Shown here: one piece after another, positions 25,825 to 36,826 of the stretch | Layout: every line of letters starts with the position of its first letter | Position numbering within the stretch: position 1 is the stretch's first letter | NCBI RefSeq assembly: GCF_900070325.1 | Contig: NZ_LN879430.1 | Location: 1,295,379 to 1,359,378 of the forward strand | Source of the DNA: Herbinix luporum | GTDB lineage: Bacteria > Bacillota > Clostridia > Lachnospirales > Lachnospiraceae | DNA length: 64,000 bases | Direction: 5' to 3' | The notes under the pieces: generated by a model | The model's input: only the letters and a program-made list of their open reading frames with translations | What the model was told of the DNA's origin: nothing | Database searches by the model: none | Program-made: the position numbers and the translations under genes

Positions 25825-26202
25825 TTATTTTATCAATGCTATTACCTCAACTTCACATAGTACATCCTTGGGAAGCCTTTGTACAGCTACACATGAACGA
25901 GCAGGCTTGCCGGTAAAATACTTTGCATATACTTCGTTAAACTTAGCAAAGTCATCCATATCCTTTAAAAAACATGTAGTCTTTATAACTTTCTCAAAAG
26001 ATGATCCTGCTTCTTCTAAAACAGCCGATATATTCTCCATTACCTGTTGTGCTTGAGTTTCAATGTCATCTCCATTTATTTCGCCTGTTTTGGGATTAAT
26101 AGGTATCTGTCCTGAAGTAAATAGGATATTATCATATATTATTGCTTGGGAATAGGGTCCGATAGCCGCAGGGGCTTTTTCTGTATTTACTTTTTTTATC
26201 AT
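25825..26202 (-). CDS. ridA: RidA family enamine/imine deaminase
   Basis: A 125-aa trimeric hydrolase that removes reactive 2-aminoacrylate-type enamines arising from PLP enzymes. It starts [21 protein letters not shown], and has the family strand [15 protein letters not shown] and the active-site arginine in [14 protein letters not shown]. The ATG at 26202 is eight bases after GGAGG; a longer frame to 26217 has no support. Monocistronic, with its own terminator. Confidence 0.9.
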   Translation of the reverse strand: MIKKVNTEKAPAAIGPYSQAIIYDNILFTSGQIPINPKTGEINGDDIETQAQQVMENISAVLEEAGSSFEKVIKTTCFLKDMDDFAKFNEVYAKYFTGKPARSCVAVQRLPKDVLCEVEVIALIK

Positions 26203-26296
26203 ATAATACGCCTCCATAGATTTTCTTTTATAGGTTTGCCATTTTTATTTCATTTTCTAATTATAATCATATCTTACATCTTTTACAAGATTTTTA

Positions 26297-26325
26297 TAAA
26301 ACTAAAACACAGGCTGATACCTGTG
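26297..26325 (-). terminator. Terminator of the alpha/beta hydrolase gene
   Basis: CACAGG/CCTGTG (26308-26313, 26320-26325) extended by A-T pairs; on the minus strand it is followed by TTTTAGTTTTAT, nine bases past the stop codon. Confidence 0.75.
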
Positions 26326-26333
26326 CTTTATGA

Positions 26334-27152
26334 TTATAATCTATTTCCGATAAATTTATCTATTACATTATTAAATTCATCTTTCTGATCATAAAAAGAT
26401 CCATGACCTGAAAATTCAAAGGGAATTAATATAGAATTTCTTATCATACTATGCTGTATCTTACCCAGTTCAAAAGGTACGATTTTATCATGAATACCAT
26501 GAATTATCAATGTAGGTACTGATATTGATTCTAAGTCGGCAAATAGTACCTCATTTATCCAAGTTTTTGCTATTGCTGCAGTGGCCCAACCGGCTGCTTG
26601 CAAGCCTAAACGGAAAAACCACTTTGAGAAAGCTTCTGAGCTATGTTGAAAGAAAAATTTATTACCAAAATCTTGTAGCATTTGGGGGCGGTCATTATAA
26701 GTGCCCTCGATTATTTGTAATACTGTTTCTATATCTAAACCATAAGGAAAATTAGGTCGTTTAATTAAACTTGGGGCTGCGGCTGCTATAAGTACCAGTT
26801 TTGATACTCCATATCCTTTATAACGATACATATATCTTGCTGCTATTGCACCACCGGTAGAATGGCCTGCTAAGGTAAAATCACTTAAACCTAAAGCCTC
26901 TACCACATCTTTTAAATCCTCTGCCAATGTATTATAATCATACCCATTAAATGGCTTATCAGATTTACCAAATCCTCTTGTATCAATTCCAATACACCTA
27001 TAACCTAACTTGGGCAGCTTATTAAATTGGTATTCAAAAAGATTATGATTGGCAGGCCAACCGTGTAAAAATACAATTGTTTTTTTACATTCCGGTCTTA
27101 AATCTTCAACATATATTTTTACCTTGTCTTTTACTTTAATATAATAGCCCAT
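26334..27152 (-). CDS. Alpha/beta hydrolase (haloperoxidase/epoxide-hydrolase-like)
   Basis: A 272-aa cytoplasmic hydrolase. The oxyanion strand is VFLHGWPANHNLF, the nucleophile elbow GHSTGG holds Ser, the acid is in HGIHDKIVP and the catalytic His in FSGHGSFYDQ, so the triad is complete. The ATG at 27152 has AAGGTGA upstream. Substrate unknown; it is monocistronic between ridA and nfnB. Confidence 0.82.
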   Translation of the reverse strand: MGYYIKVKDKVKIYVEDLRPECKKTIVFLHGWPANHNLFEYQFNKLPKLGYRCIGIDTRGFGKSDKPFNGYDYNTLAEDLKDVVEALGLSDFTLAGHSTGGAIAARYMYRYKGYGVSKLVLIAAAAPSLIKRPNFPYGLDIETVLQIIEGTYNDRPQMLQDFGNKFFFQHSSEAFSKWFFRLGLQAAGWATAAIAKTWINEVLFADLESISVPTLIIHGIHDKIVPFELGKIQHSMIRNSILIPFEFSGHGSFYDQKDEFNNVIDKFIGNRL

Positions 27153-27246
27153 ATTTTCACCTTAATGAAGGAATATATACTATCATATTCTTAGAAAAAA
27201 CTTATGTGTATATTTGATAGCAAATTCATATAAGCAGAAAATTAAA

Positions 27247-27284
27247 GGGCTATCTGATATAGTTAATCCCATATCAGATAACCC
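27247..27284 (-). terminator. Terminator of nfnB
   Basis: TATCTGATAT/ATATCAGATA (27251-27260, 27271-27280) plus an outer GGG/CCC clamp; 13 bp after the nfnB stop on the minus strand. Confidence 0.7.
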
Positions 27285-27296
27285 TATTTAATATGA

Positions 27297-28688
<1,392 letters not shown>

Positions 28689-28704
28689 TTATTCTTCCTC
28701 CTTA

Positions 28705-29586
28705 CTACTCACAATCACAGCCTGGTCTGTGATGTGTATCTCCTTCTTCAATTTTAAGAATAGCTCGTCCTTCTTCGGTCTTATACATTGCCTGCCTTCT
28801 CATTGCTTCATCAAAATTAACCAAATGTCCGTCAAATTCCGGACCGTCTACACAGGCAAATTTAACTTCATTACCTACAGTTACTCTACATGCACCACAC
28901 ATACCGGTTCCGTCTACCATGATAGGATTTAAACTAACTACTGTAGGAATATTTAATTCCTTAGTCAGCTGGCATACAAATTTCATCATAATCATGGGGC
29001 CGATAGCAACTACCAAATCATATTTTTTACCTTCTTTTTCTACTAAATCCTTAAGAAGATTAGTTACCATTCCCTTATAACCATAGGAGCCGTCATCTGT
29101 GGCTATATAAAGTTCTCCTGCCACAGCTTTCATCTCATCCTCAAGTATAAGAGTATCTTTTGTTCTGGTACCGATTATTACATCAACTTTAATATCGTTA
29201 TTAAACATCCATTTAACCTGAGGATAAACCGGTGCAGTTCCGACTCCACCTGCTATAAATAGAATATTCTTTTTTCTTAATTCATCTATATCTTCCTTGA
29301 CAAATTCAGAAGGCATACCAAGGGGGCCAACAAAATCAGAGAAAAATTCTCCTTCCTCATACTGAGCCATCTTTTTTGTTGACTCTCCAAGTGTCTGGAA
29401 TACGATTGTTACTGTACCCAAATCTCTATCATAATCACAAATAGTTAGAGGGATTCTCTCACCCTTTTCATCCATCTTAACAATGACAAATTGACCGGGA
29501 TTAGCAGATTTGGCGACTCTAGGAGCTTCTATATCCATTAAATAAATCTGTGATCCTAATTGCCTTTTGTTTACTATCTTGTACAT
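28705..29586 (-). CDS. nfnA: NfnA, ferredoxin:NADP oxidoreductase small subunit
   Basis: A 293-aa FAD/NAD-binding reductase. It has ANPGQFVIVKMDEKGERIPLT (FAD strand region), FIAGGVGTAPVYPQ (NAD site) and a [2Fe-2S] cluster motif DGTGMCGACRVTVG...FACVDGPEFDGH, and a Cys-rich end PGCDCE. With NfnB it couples NADH and reduced ferredoxin to NADPH formation, supplying biosynthetic reductant in anaerobes. First gene of the nfnAB pair with AAGGAGG, divergent from a LysR regulator. Confidence 0.88.
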   Translation of the reverse strand: MYKIVNKRQLGSQIYLMDIEAPRVAKSANPGQFVIVKMDEKGERIPLTICDYDRDLGTVTIVFQTLGESTKKMAQYEEGEFFSDFVGPLGMPSEFVKEDIDELRKKNILFIAGGVGTAPVYPQVKWMFNNDIKVDVIIGTRTKDTLILEDEMKAVAGELYIATDDGSYGYKGMVTNLLKDLVEKEGKKYDLVVAIGPMIMMKFVCQLTKELNIPTVVSLNPIMVDGTGMCGACRVTVGNEVKFACVDGPEFDGHLVNFDEAMRRQAMYKTEEGRAILKIEEGDTHHRPGCDCE

Positions 29587-29680
29587 GTTTAACCTCCTTA
29601 ATCTAATGGCAAGCGTAATTAACTGTTATTCTTCCATATTAACAGCAAGAAATCAACTATAAATTTATAACAAATATTAG

Positions 29681-29766
29681 CACAGCTGTGAATTTATATT
29701 ACTTTATGTAAAATCTTTTTTTATAAAAAGTTTGTTAAATAAAAAACAATACAATCAGTATTGTAT
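29681..29766. promoter_or_regulatory. Palindromes in the nfnA-lysR intergenic region
   Basis: Two symmetric sites: CACAGCTGTG at 29681-29690 (perfect) and ATACAAT-CAGT-ATTGTAT at 29749-29766. The second has the T-N11-A style symmetry of LysR boxes. Both lie between the divergent nfnA and lysR genes (29587-29915); the rest of this gap is AT-rich. Confidence 0.5.
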
Positions 29767-29915
29767 CTTAAATTTTATAGTATGAAAAGCAACTTAATTT
29801 CTATAGATCACAACTTTTAGTGATAGGTAAACAAATACAATTATTTATGATTTGATTTTTCTTTTCATGGGGTTTATAATAGGAATTTATTATTGCTAGT
29901 TAAAGGTGGTTTTTA

Positions 29916-30824
29916 ATGGACTTAAAACAGTTACGTTATTTTTTGCAGATTTGTGAAGATAAGAGTTTTTCAAATGCCGCCAAAAGTCTATTTGTCACTC
30001 AACAAGCATTAAGTAAATCTATAAAAAATATGGAGGAAGAACTTCAACTGCCCCTTTTAGTAAGATCAAATAATGTACTTGAATTAACAGAGTATGGAGA
30101 ATATTTATATAAGCATTCCATACCTATAATCCAGGAATATGATATCCTAATGCAAAATCTTAATAAAATGTCTATATCTAATCATGAAAGTATTAAAATT
30201 GGATTTTCCAATGGTGTTTTAAATGCTTTATCCACTGAATTCATTGCAGATTTTAGCAAAAATCACAGGGATATCGAATTGGATATTTCAGAACACACTG
30301 ATTTGGAATGCGAACAATTAATTCTTGATAATAAATTGGATATGGCTTTTTTGATAGGGCCTATAGATAAATCAAAATTCAATTCAATAACTATTAAAAA
30401 AGAAAATATGTGTGCCCTAGTTAATGATGATAATCCCCTATCAAGAAAAAACACTTTGGATTTTGTGGATTTAAAAGATGAAAATATTGTAATTCTTAAT
30501 CATAAGTTTAGAACTTACTATAATTTTGTTAGTAGATGCGAAAAGGCAGGTCTTACTCCTAATATTACTTATCCTGTTGGTGGAATTTTGACGGTTCATA
30601 GATTCAGTCGTTCTAATGATTGTGTTGGTATAAGTGCATACTTTGTTGTCGATGAGATTGGTTCGTCTAACACTAAGGTGTTACCTTTTAATGATGAAAC
30701 TTTTGTGTGGGAAATATGTCTTGTTACAAATAAAGATTTATGTATGACTAACAACGAAAAAAAATTTATAAACTATACACTTAATTATCACAATATCAAT
30801 AAAAAATCTCTAGGTAATTATTAG
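29916..30824 (+). CDS. LysR-family transcriptional regulator
   Basis: A 302-aa regulator. The N-terminal winged helix is MDLKQLRYFLQICEDKSF followed by SNAAKSLFVTQQALSKSI; a periplasmic-binding-protein-like effector domain spans about 90-295. ATG at 29916 follows AAAGGTGG. It is divergent from nfnAB with palindromes between them, so control of nfnAB is a reasonable inference. The effector is unknown. Confidence 0.85.
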   Translation: MDLKQLRYFLQICEDKSFSNAAKSLFVTQQALSKSIKNMEEELQLPLLVRSNNVLELTEYGEYLYKHSIPIIQEYDILMQNLNKMSISNHESIKIGFSNGVLNALSTEFIADFSKNHRDIELDISEHTDLECEQLILDNKLDMAFLIGPIDKSKFNSITIKKENMCALVNDDNPLSRKNTLDFVDLKDENIVILNHKFRTYYNFVSRCEKAGLTPNITYPVGGILTVHRFSRSNDCVGISAYFVVDEIGSSNTKVLPFNDETFVWEICLVTNKDLCMTNNEKKFINYTLNYHNINKKSLGNY

Positions 30825-30839
30825 AAATAACTAAATTTA

Positions 30840-30890
30840 CCCCCCTGTGAACAATATTTTAACGAGTTTCACAAGGGGGATTTCTTCTTC
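30840..30890. terminator. Hairpin between lysR and the convergent ABC permease gene
   Basis: CCCCCCTGTGAA pairs with TTCACAAGGGGG (arms 30840-30851 and 30868-30879) with one mismatch, followed by TTTCTTCTTCTT. The permease stop lies just beyond, so it may work for both genes. Confidence 0.65.
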
Positions 30891-30893
30891 TTG

Positions 30894-33800
30894 TTATTCA
30901 ACCGATTTTAGAGATTCCGTCATATTTATTCTTTCTATCTTCCTTCTTAAAATCAAATTAACCAAAAATGTTATCATAAATGTTACTATAAGGGCTATTA
31001 AATAGCTAGAAGCAAATATCTGCTCCTTAAAGGATATGGCTTCAACTTTAATTTGATCCATAATAAAGCTGTGAAGCAGCTTACCAAGACCAAGGCCAAG
31101 AAGGGAGCCGATTACAGTCAATATGACCGTCTCTCTAAAAACATATTCCTTTGTTTCTCTAGAGTAAAAGCCGATAACTTTAATTGTGGCAATCTCACGG
31201 CTTCGTTCAGTAATATTAATATTATTCAGATTATAGATTACCACAAAGCCTAGGGCACCGGCACAGAGAATAACCAACCATATAATGGCGTCTAGACTCT
31301 GCATCATATTATTAACCATATTTCTTAAATCATCAGTTACAGATACAGTAGCCACATTTTCATCCTTTGATAAGCTTGCAGATACCTTGTACAAATCCTC
31401 ATTATTACTGGTGGCATAGGCATTTTTATATTGGACCTCTTTATTAAATAAGGCCTTATAAGTTTGCCCGGTCATCAATAAGTAATTACCTACATAATTT
31501 TCAAAGATACTGCCTATTTCTATATCTGTAGTATCAACTTCATTAATCTTAATAGTAATAGTATCCCCTGGCTTTAACTTAAATTCCTCTGCCAACCTAT
31601 CGCTTATAGTAGCTTTACCATCTTTCGGATATGGCAAGGTCTTACTATCCATATGCAAACCTATTATATTTGTAATATTTGGATCATCAGTTGCTACCAC
31701 AGTTGCTTTTTTTATTTTATTATCATCTACCACTTCTATCTCATCGGATAAGATAAATACACATTCTGATAATATATCCGAATTTTTCTCTATAAAATTC
31801 TTTCTTTCCTCTTTATTAAATGCTTCGGTAAAAGAAATATTATAATCGTATTTCATAATTGTATCAAATTGATCATTTACAATATTACGGATTGAGTTAC
31901 TGATGCCCATTGCTGCCACTACCAATGAGGTACATCCTGCAATACCCAGGATTGTCATAAAAAATCGCCGCTTATATCTTAATATATTACGGATTGAAAC
32001 CTTATGAAGGAAACCTACTCTTTTCCATATAAATGGTATATACTCTAAAAGTACCCGCTTCCCGGCTTTTGGAGCTTTTGGCCTGATAAGTTGTGCAGGC
32101 ATCATAAGTAACTCTGATTTACAAGAAATATAGGTCACACCGGCAGAGCAAATCAAAGCTACTGCCAAGGAAAAGAGGGCCAATTTTAGATCAAATACAT
32201 ACTCAATGGATGAAAAGCCGTATAACATACCATAGGCTTTCCATATTGCCATAGGAAAATACTTGGTTCCTAGAAAATATCCAAGAACTGAGCCCACTAT
32301 GGCAGCACTGCCTGAATAGGCAACGTATTTTCCACTAATTGCAGCATCACTGTAGCCTAAGGCCTTTAGGGTACCTATTTGAGTACGCTGCTCATCCACC
32401 ATTCGAGTCATTGTAGTTAAACATACCAAGGCGGCCACTAAGAAGAAGAAAAAGGGAAGAACCTTTGCAACCCCGTCTACTATAGCTGAATCATTTTCAA
32501 AACTGGCATATCCCATATTCTGATTGCGATTTAGCATATAAACCTTGGCTGTGGGAATATCCTCAACTTCCTTCCATCCCTTATCAATTTCTTCTTCTAC
32601 CTTCTTAAACTCCTCTTTGGCTTCAGCAAAAGACTTATGGGCCTCTTCTTTTCCTTCCTTATATTCCTTAAGGCCTTTTTCATATTCTGCCTTAGCTTCC
32701 TTAATAGCTTCCCAGCCAGATGCAATTTCCTCTTTATTGTTTTCTATCTGGACTTTAGCCTTATTAAGACTTTCTTTTGCTGCTGCAAGTTGCTTATAAG
32801 CTTCCTCAAATTTTCTATTTGCTTCTTTTTTTTCCCTGTCTAGCTCATATTGCCCTTTATCAAGCTTGGTAAGAGTTTCTTTAAGTTCTGAATATTTTTC
32901 TAAAACACCACTGGCTTCTATATCTGTAAGCCCTGCCTTTGCTTCTTTAAGCTGACTGCTAATTGCTATATATTCTTCACTTTCAGCATCTTCTATTTGT
33001 AAAAGAGCAGCTTCTAGCTTAAGGATATTTTCAGAAAGCTGATTATGCTGATTGATTATACCGCTCTCTTCAATCTCTTCTATGGCCTTGGTTACAGTTT
33101 CACGATTTAAATCAAGTTCTTTTTGACGACTTTCTAATTGGGCTAAGCTATTAGTCTTTTGTGTTTCATAATCCCTATAGGACTTTTCATATTCTTTCAG
33201 TGATTTTTTATAGTCCTTTTCCCCTTCAGCAATCTTATCTTCGGCCTCTTTTAATTTTTCTTCCTGTTTTCTGATTTCTTCTTCTGCTTCTTTTAGTTTT
33301 TTATAAGCCTCATTCAGTTCCTTTTCACTGTCAGCTTTTTTAGACAAATACTCTTCATAGGCTTCCTTATATTCTTTTTCTGCTTCTAATACTTTTTGGC
33401 TGGCTTCATCAACTATTTCCTGATGGCGAAGCTCCCCCCTCATTTCCAAGTCTTCCTTTAATGTTTTTTCTTTTTGGGCAATAAAATCATTATATTCTTT
33501 GCTATATACTTCATAATAGCCATCCAAACGGACTAAAATCTCTGTATAGTAATCAGTTGAAAATCCCTCTATAGGCATATAAACAAAGCCATATATGGAA
33601 CCGTCTGAAAGACTGGTAGTTCCTCTATCGTAATTTAGATAATTAACGGAATCTGCGATACCAACCACCATATATTCCCTATATGTAAATGCATCAAAAA
33701 TATCTTCTTCATTACTAGAAGCCATCCTAATCTTTGTCCCAATCATATCTTCCGAAAAAATTCTGGCATCTAGTACACATTCATTTGCCGCCTTCGGCAT

Positions 33801-34178
33801 TCTTCCGGATTTGATTGCTAAGTGATTGATTTTATCAGTTATGGAGTGGGCCTTTAATACAAGGTCATTTTTTATACCCATATCTGCAATAAAATCCATG
33901 GAAATAGCACCTTCAGCGGTTATACCATCCTGAGAGGAAAAGTATTCCACATCTTCATTAGACAAACCTAAAGTAGAAATCAGTTTATAGTCATACATTT
34001 GCTGATTTAAAACATAAGAATCTAAGGTTTTTACCATGGCTGTCTGTGTGATTTTTAATCCGGAAAAAAAACCTACCCCCAGGGCAATAATAAGCACAAT
34101 AGCAAGGTAGCGTTCAAGTGTATATTTAATTTCCCGTATATTGTTCTTGCGCCAAGCTGAATTTTTTATCATTACCAT
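30894..34178 (-). CDS. FtsX/MacB-type ABC transporter permease with long coiled coil
   Basis: A 1094-aa permease. An N-terminal membrane helix (about 20-42) is followed by a MacB-like periplasmic region. A very long K/E-rich coiled coil (roughly residues 240-540, for example LKEAEEEIRKQEEKLKEAED) comes next, then an FtsX domain with three helices, a linker helix, a second MacB-type region and a final FtsX domain. This is the clostridial tandem-FtsX architecture used in extrusion or mechanotransmission rather than uptake. Its ATG lies inside the end of the ATPase gene (7-bp overlap), with GAGGAG five bases upstream. Substrate unknown. Confidence 0.85.
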   Translation of the reverse strand: MVMIKNSAWRKNNIREIKYTLERYLAIVLIIALGVGFFSGLKITQTAMVKTLDSYVLNQQMYDYKLISTLGLSNEDVEYFSSQDGITAEGAISMDFIADMGIKNDLVLKAHSITDKINHLAIKSGRMPKAANECVLDARIFSEDMIGTKIRMASSNEEDIFDAFTYREYMVVGIADSVNYLNYDRGTTSLSDGSIYGFVYMPIEGFSTDYYTEILVRLDGYYEVYSKEYNDFIAQKEKTLKEDLEMRGELRHQEIVDEASQKVLEAEKEYKEAYEEYLSKKADSEKELNEAYKKLKEAEEEIRKQEEKLKEAEDKIAEGEKDYKKSLKEYEKSYRDYETQKTNSLAQLESRQKELDLNRETVTKAIEEIEESGIINQHNQLSENILKLEAALLQIEDAESEEYIAISSQLKEAKAGLTDIEASGVLEKYSELKETLTKLDKGQYELDREKKEANRKFEEAYKQLAAAKESLNKAKVQIENNKEEIASGWEAIKEAKAEYEKGLKEYKEGKEEAHKSFAEAKEEFKKVEEEIDKGWKEVEDIPTAKVYMLNRNQNMGYASFENDSAIVDGVAKVLPFFFFLVAALVCLTTMTRMVDEQRTQIGTLKALGYSDAAISGKYVAYSGSAAIVGSVLGYFLGTKYFPMAIWKAYGMLYGFSSIEYVFDLKLALFSLAVALICSAGVTYISCKSELLMMPAQLIRPKAPKAGKRVLLEYIPFIWKRVGFLHKVSIRNILRYKRRFFMTILGIAGCTSLVVAAMGISNSIRNIVNDQFDTIMKYDYNISFTEAFNKEERKNFIEKNSDILSECVFILSDEIEVVDDNKIKKATVVATDDPNITNIIGLHMDSKTLPYPKDGKATISDRLAEEFKLKPGDTITIKINEVDTTDIEIGSIFENYVGNYLLMTGQTYKALFNKEVQYKNAYATSNNEDLYKVSASLSKDENVATVSVTDDLRNMVNNMMQSLDAIIWLVILCAGALGFVVIYNLNNINITERSREIATIKVIGFYSRETKEYVFRETVILTVIGSLLGLGLGKLLHSFIMDQIKVEAISFKEQIFASSYLIALIVTFMITFLVNLILRRKIERINMTESLKSVE

Positions 34179-34876
34179 TCAATCTCCTCTATTGATAAAG
34201 CTTTTTCGTTTTTCTCAACAGATACCACAGTTCCGCTTTTTACATGGATAACACGGTCTGCCATAGCTGTTAGGGCAGAATTATGGGTAACTATAACTAC
34301 CAGCATTCCATGTTTACGGCTCTGATCTTGTAAAAGCTTTAAAATCTGCCTTCCCGTCTGGTAATCTAAGGCTCCGGTTGGCTCATCACATAATAACAAT
34401 TTCGGTTTCTTAGCCAAAGCCCTAGCAATGGCTACCCGCTGCTGTTCTCCACCGGATAGCTGTGCAGGAAAATGATGGAGTCTATCTCCTAGACCGACAC
34501 TTTCAAGTACCTGCTTGGCAGGAAAAGGCTCCTTTATCATCTGTGTTACAATCTCTACATTTTCTAGAGCCGTAAGATTAGGAATAAGATTATAAAATTG
34601 AAATACAAAACCAATATCCTCCCTGCGGTATCTAGTCAGTTCATGTTTATTTAAAGAGGAAATCTCCTTATCTTGCAGCATAACCCTGCCTGAAGTAAGA
34701 GTATCCATACCCCCTAATATATTAAGAAGTGTTGTCTTTCCGGCACCAGACTGACCTACAATTACACAGATTTCTCCTTCTTCTATTTCAAAAGAAACAT
34801 CATGTAATGCCGATAATTTTACATAACCTGTCTGATATATCTTATTAACATTTTCAAATTTTACATATGGGCTCAC
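34172..34876 (-). CDS. ABC transporter ATP-binding protein (MacB/LolD type)
   Basis: A 234-aa ATPase from a GTG start with GGGAGG. Walker [13 protein letters not shown], signature [15 protein letters not shown], Walker [13 protein letters not shown] and H-loop VIVTHN are all intact. The order Walker A - [13 protein letters not shown] (Q-loop) is typical of LolD/MacB ATPases that partner FtsX-type permeases, here the gene overlapping downstream. Confidence 0.92.
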   Translation of the reverse strand: MSPYVKFENVNKIYQTGYVKLSALHDVSFEIEEGEICVIVGQSGAGKTTLLNILGGMDTLTSGRVMLQDKEISSLNKHELTRYRREDIGFVFQFYNLIPNLTALENVEIVTQMIKEPFPAKQVLESVGLGDRLHHFPAQLSGGEQQRVAIARALAKKPKLLLCDEPTGALDYQTGRQILKLLQDQSRKHGMLVVIVTHNSALTAMADRVIHVKSGTVVSVEKNEKALSIEEIEW

Positions 34877-34905
34877 AGTTAAAAAACCTCCCTGATTTAA
34901 TTTGG

Positions 34906-34926
34906 CTTAATTTTATTAGAATTAAG
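34906..34926. promoter_or_regulatory. Operator-like inverted repeat upstream of the ABC pair
   Basis: CTTAATT (34906-34912) and AATTAAG (34920-34926) with a 7-bp spacer, 30 bp ahead of the ATPase GTG. Possible regulator site; no adjacent regulator gene identifies it. Confidence 0.35.
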
Positions 34927-35006
34927 TTTATCACAAGAAAGGAGAATATATATAAAGAACTTATTTTTATTTCCTAAAATTTCAATAAATTATTTAGCTA
35001 TAGATT

Positions 35007-35048
35007 AAAAAAAATGGGATTACCGGTATTATTTTTACCGATAATCCC
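35007..35048 (-). terminator. Terminator downstream of the VTC fragment
   Basis: GGGATTA-c-CGGTA pairs with TACCG-a-TAATCCC (35016-35028 and 35036-35048); on the minus strand a run of eight T follows (35014-35007). Confidence 0.8.
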
Positions 35049-35095
35049 TCCACTATACAAAAGTAAAATTAGGGCCAACTGCTTTTTAAAATACC

Positions 35096-35464
35096 TTATC
35101 CTTTATAATTTAAGGGCAGTCCTTCCCACCTTTCCTTTAATAAATATGCTGCCAGTTTTGGCTGCCTGGTACTTTCTTTATAGGATATACCGTTTTTTTT
35201 ACTCTTTTTTTCTAATTTTATAAATGATGTATCATCGTTATATAAACGGAGGCGAAATTTCTCTCGCTCATTAACACCGTCTATTTTTTCTCTTAATACC
35301 TTATCATTATAATTATCAAAATAAAGGCTTCTAACCCGGTATCCCTTACCATCTATGGCATTTTTGTCGATACTGGCCACATATGGCAATCTTAATCTTA
35401 GTTGTAATATATCAGCATAGTTAATAAAATGCTTCAGCTCATGTCTTCCTTTAGATTCTCCCAA
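35096..35464 (-). pseudogene. Truncated VTC (polyphosphate polymerase-type) domain
   Basis: A TTG at 35464 with GGGGTGA six bases upstream opens a 122-codon frame beginning with GESKGRHELKHFINY and containing YRVRSLYFDN, EKFRLRLYN and FIKLEKKSKKNG. These are the first strands of a VTC domain, whose basic tunnel binds polyphosphate. Complete VTC proteins continue for another 100 or so residues with a metal-binding Glu and a final R-x-T-x-D strand; these are missing because the frame ends after PLNYKG. The frame can be extended upstream to 35647, but that part is not family-like. Likely a 3'-truncated remnant. Confidence 0.6.
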
Positions 35465-35651
35465 TAAATCACCCCATTTCTTTTTATTCGAATATATTAA
35501 TTCTATACTTAGATAATGAAAAAAATTTGTTTTGAATCTGAATTTTAAGTGAACTATTCCATGAAAGGGAAAGAAATAAATCCATTTTGGTAAATTTAAT
35601 TGAAATGGTTTATAATTAATAAAGAATAAAGAAAATATAAGGAGCAAATTT

Positions 35652-36002
35652 ATGGCCGAGCATAAAATTTATAAAATGAGTTTCGCAAAAATTTATCCCC
35701 TTTATATTGAAAAAGTAGAAAAGAAAGGACGGACTAAGGAAGAAGTCGATATAATCATCCGTTGGTTAACAGGATATAGTCAAGAAGAATTAGAAAAACA
35801 CTTGGCAAGACAAAGCGACTTAGAAACCTTCTTTAAAGAAGCTCCAAGCCTTAATCCTTCTAGGACATTGATAAAAGGTGTTATCTGCGGTGTCAGAGTC
35901 GAAGAGATTGAAGAAGATCTTATGAGAGAGATTCGATATTTGGATAAATTAATAGATGAGCTGGCAAGGGGAAAAGCTATGGAGAAGATTTTGAGAAAAT
36001 AA
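35652..36002 (+). CDS. DUF2200 family protein
   Basis: A 116-aa cytoplasmic protein. The conserved blocks [50 protein letters not shown] and [15 protein letters not shown] are those of DUF2200, a family of unknown function in Firmicutes and others. AAGGAG lies seven bases before the ATG. It is divergent from the VTC remnant and ends in a bidirectional terminator. Confidence 0.85.
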   Translation: MAEHKIYKMSFAKIYPLYIEKVEKKGRTKEEVDIIIRWLTGYSQEELEKHLARQSDLETFFKEAPSLNPSRTLIKGVICGVRVEEIEEDLMREIRYLDKLIDELARGKAMEKILRK

Positions 36003-36055
36003 TATAAAATCTTTAATCTATATCATGAGTATGTAATGTTTCGGATATAAAAAGT

Positions 36056-36105
36056 ACCTCTTAAGTAGTTCTAGCTTTTCCTATCTACTTAAGAGGTGTT
36101 ATTTT
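36056..36105. terminator. Bidirectional terminator between DUF2200 and ferritin
   Basis: Perfect 13-bp arms ACCTCTTAAGTAG/CTACTTAAGAGGT (36056-36068, 36085-36097), followed by TTATTTTT on plus and TACTTTTTATA on minus. Confidence 0.85.
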
Positions 36106-36129
36106 TCCTAAGACAAATCTATCTTATCT

Positions 36130-36609
36130 TTATCTTTTAGACATCTCACTATCTAAAATATATAGACCGCTCCACTGTCCGTTAATTCTTTCCAATCTTT
36201 CAACCAATACACTAAATGTATCTTCTTCTTCTATTTGTTCATCCACAAACCAAGCAAGAAGATTAAGAACCCTTTGGTCTCCTTCTTCTCTTGCTTCTTT
36301 AACTAAATCATGAATACGGGATGTTACAAGTTTTTCATGGGCAAGAGCTTTTTTAAATACGTCTAAAATAGAATCAAATTCACCGCTTCCAGGATTTAGT
36401 GGACGATACTTAACTCCATATCCTGTTTCCTGAAGAAATTTTTTTATTTTTTCAGCATGTTCCATTTCTTCTTTTACTTGCTCATCTATAAAATGTGTCA
36501 TACCCTTCATATTCAGCTCATCTAAATATGCAGACATGGTGGCATAAATGTAGGCCGATTCTAATTCAAAATTCATTTGCTCATTTAAATTATCATATAA
36601 TTTGCTCAT
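36130..36609 (-). CDS. ftnA: Non-heme ferritin
   Basis: A 159-aa four-helix ferritin that oxidises and stores iron. Ferroxidase residues are visible in MNFELESAYIY, EEMEHAEKIKKF and LAWFVDEQIEEE. Length fits the bacterial FtnA branch without heme site. Its start has GGAGGAAG. On the minus strand TTGAAA and a TAATAA/AATAAT pair about 60-80 bp upstream could be its promoter; no palindrome like the feo operator is seen. Confidence 0.9.
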   Translation of the reverse strand: MSKLYDNLNEQMNFELESAYIYATMSAYLDELNMKGMTHFIDEQVKEEMEHAEKIKKFLQETGYGVKYRPLNPGSGEFDSILDVFKKALAHEKLVTSRIHDLVKEAREEGDQRVLNLLAWFVDEQIEEEDTFSVLVERLERINGQWSGLYILDSEMSKR

Positions 36610-36771
36610 ATATCTTCCTCCGTTTTCTATTTTTTCTATGATATTAATAGCTATTACTATTATTACATATTAAAATTTAAATTTCAAGATATTTTTCTGT
36701 TTTAACATAGTTATTTCCTTATAAGCCCTTTATTATGACGGTATATGAAACTTTAAAACACTTATAACCAA

Positions 36772-36806
36772 GTAGGAGGCAGCTGAAATAATCAGCTACC
36801 TCCTAC
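36772..36806 (-). terminator. Hairpin after the GH9 cellulase gene
   Basis: GTAGGAGG-c-AGCTGA pairs with TCAGCT-a-CCTCCTAC (36772-36786, 36792-36806), a 14-bp stem with one mismatch 21 bp past the stop codon. The T-run is weak. Confidence 0.65.
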
Positions 36807-36826
36807 CCTATTATTAATTAAACTTA

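Noticed and set aside
32545..32843. Plus-strand frames opposite the ABC permease coiled coil
   Set aside because: They mirror the K/E-rich coiled coil codons and have no ribosome site.
35465..35647. N-terminal extension of the VTC fragment to 35647
   Set aside because: The extra 61 residues are hydrophobic and not family-like, and the TTG at 35464 has a good ribosome site.
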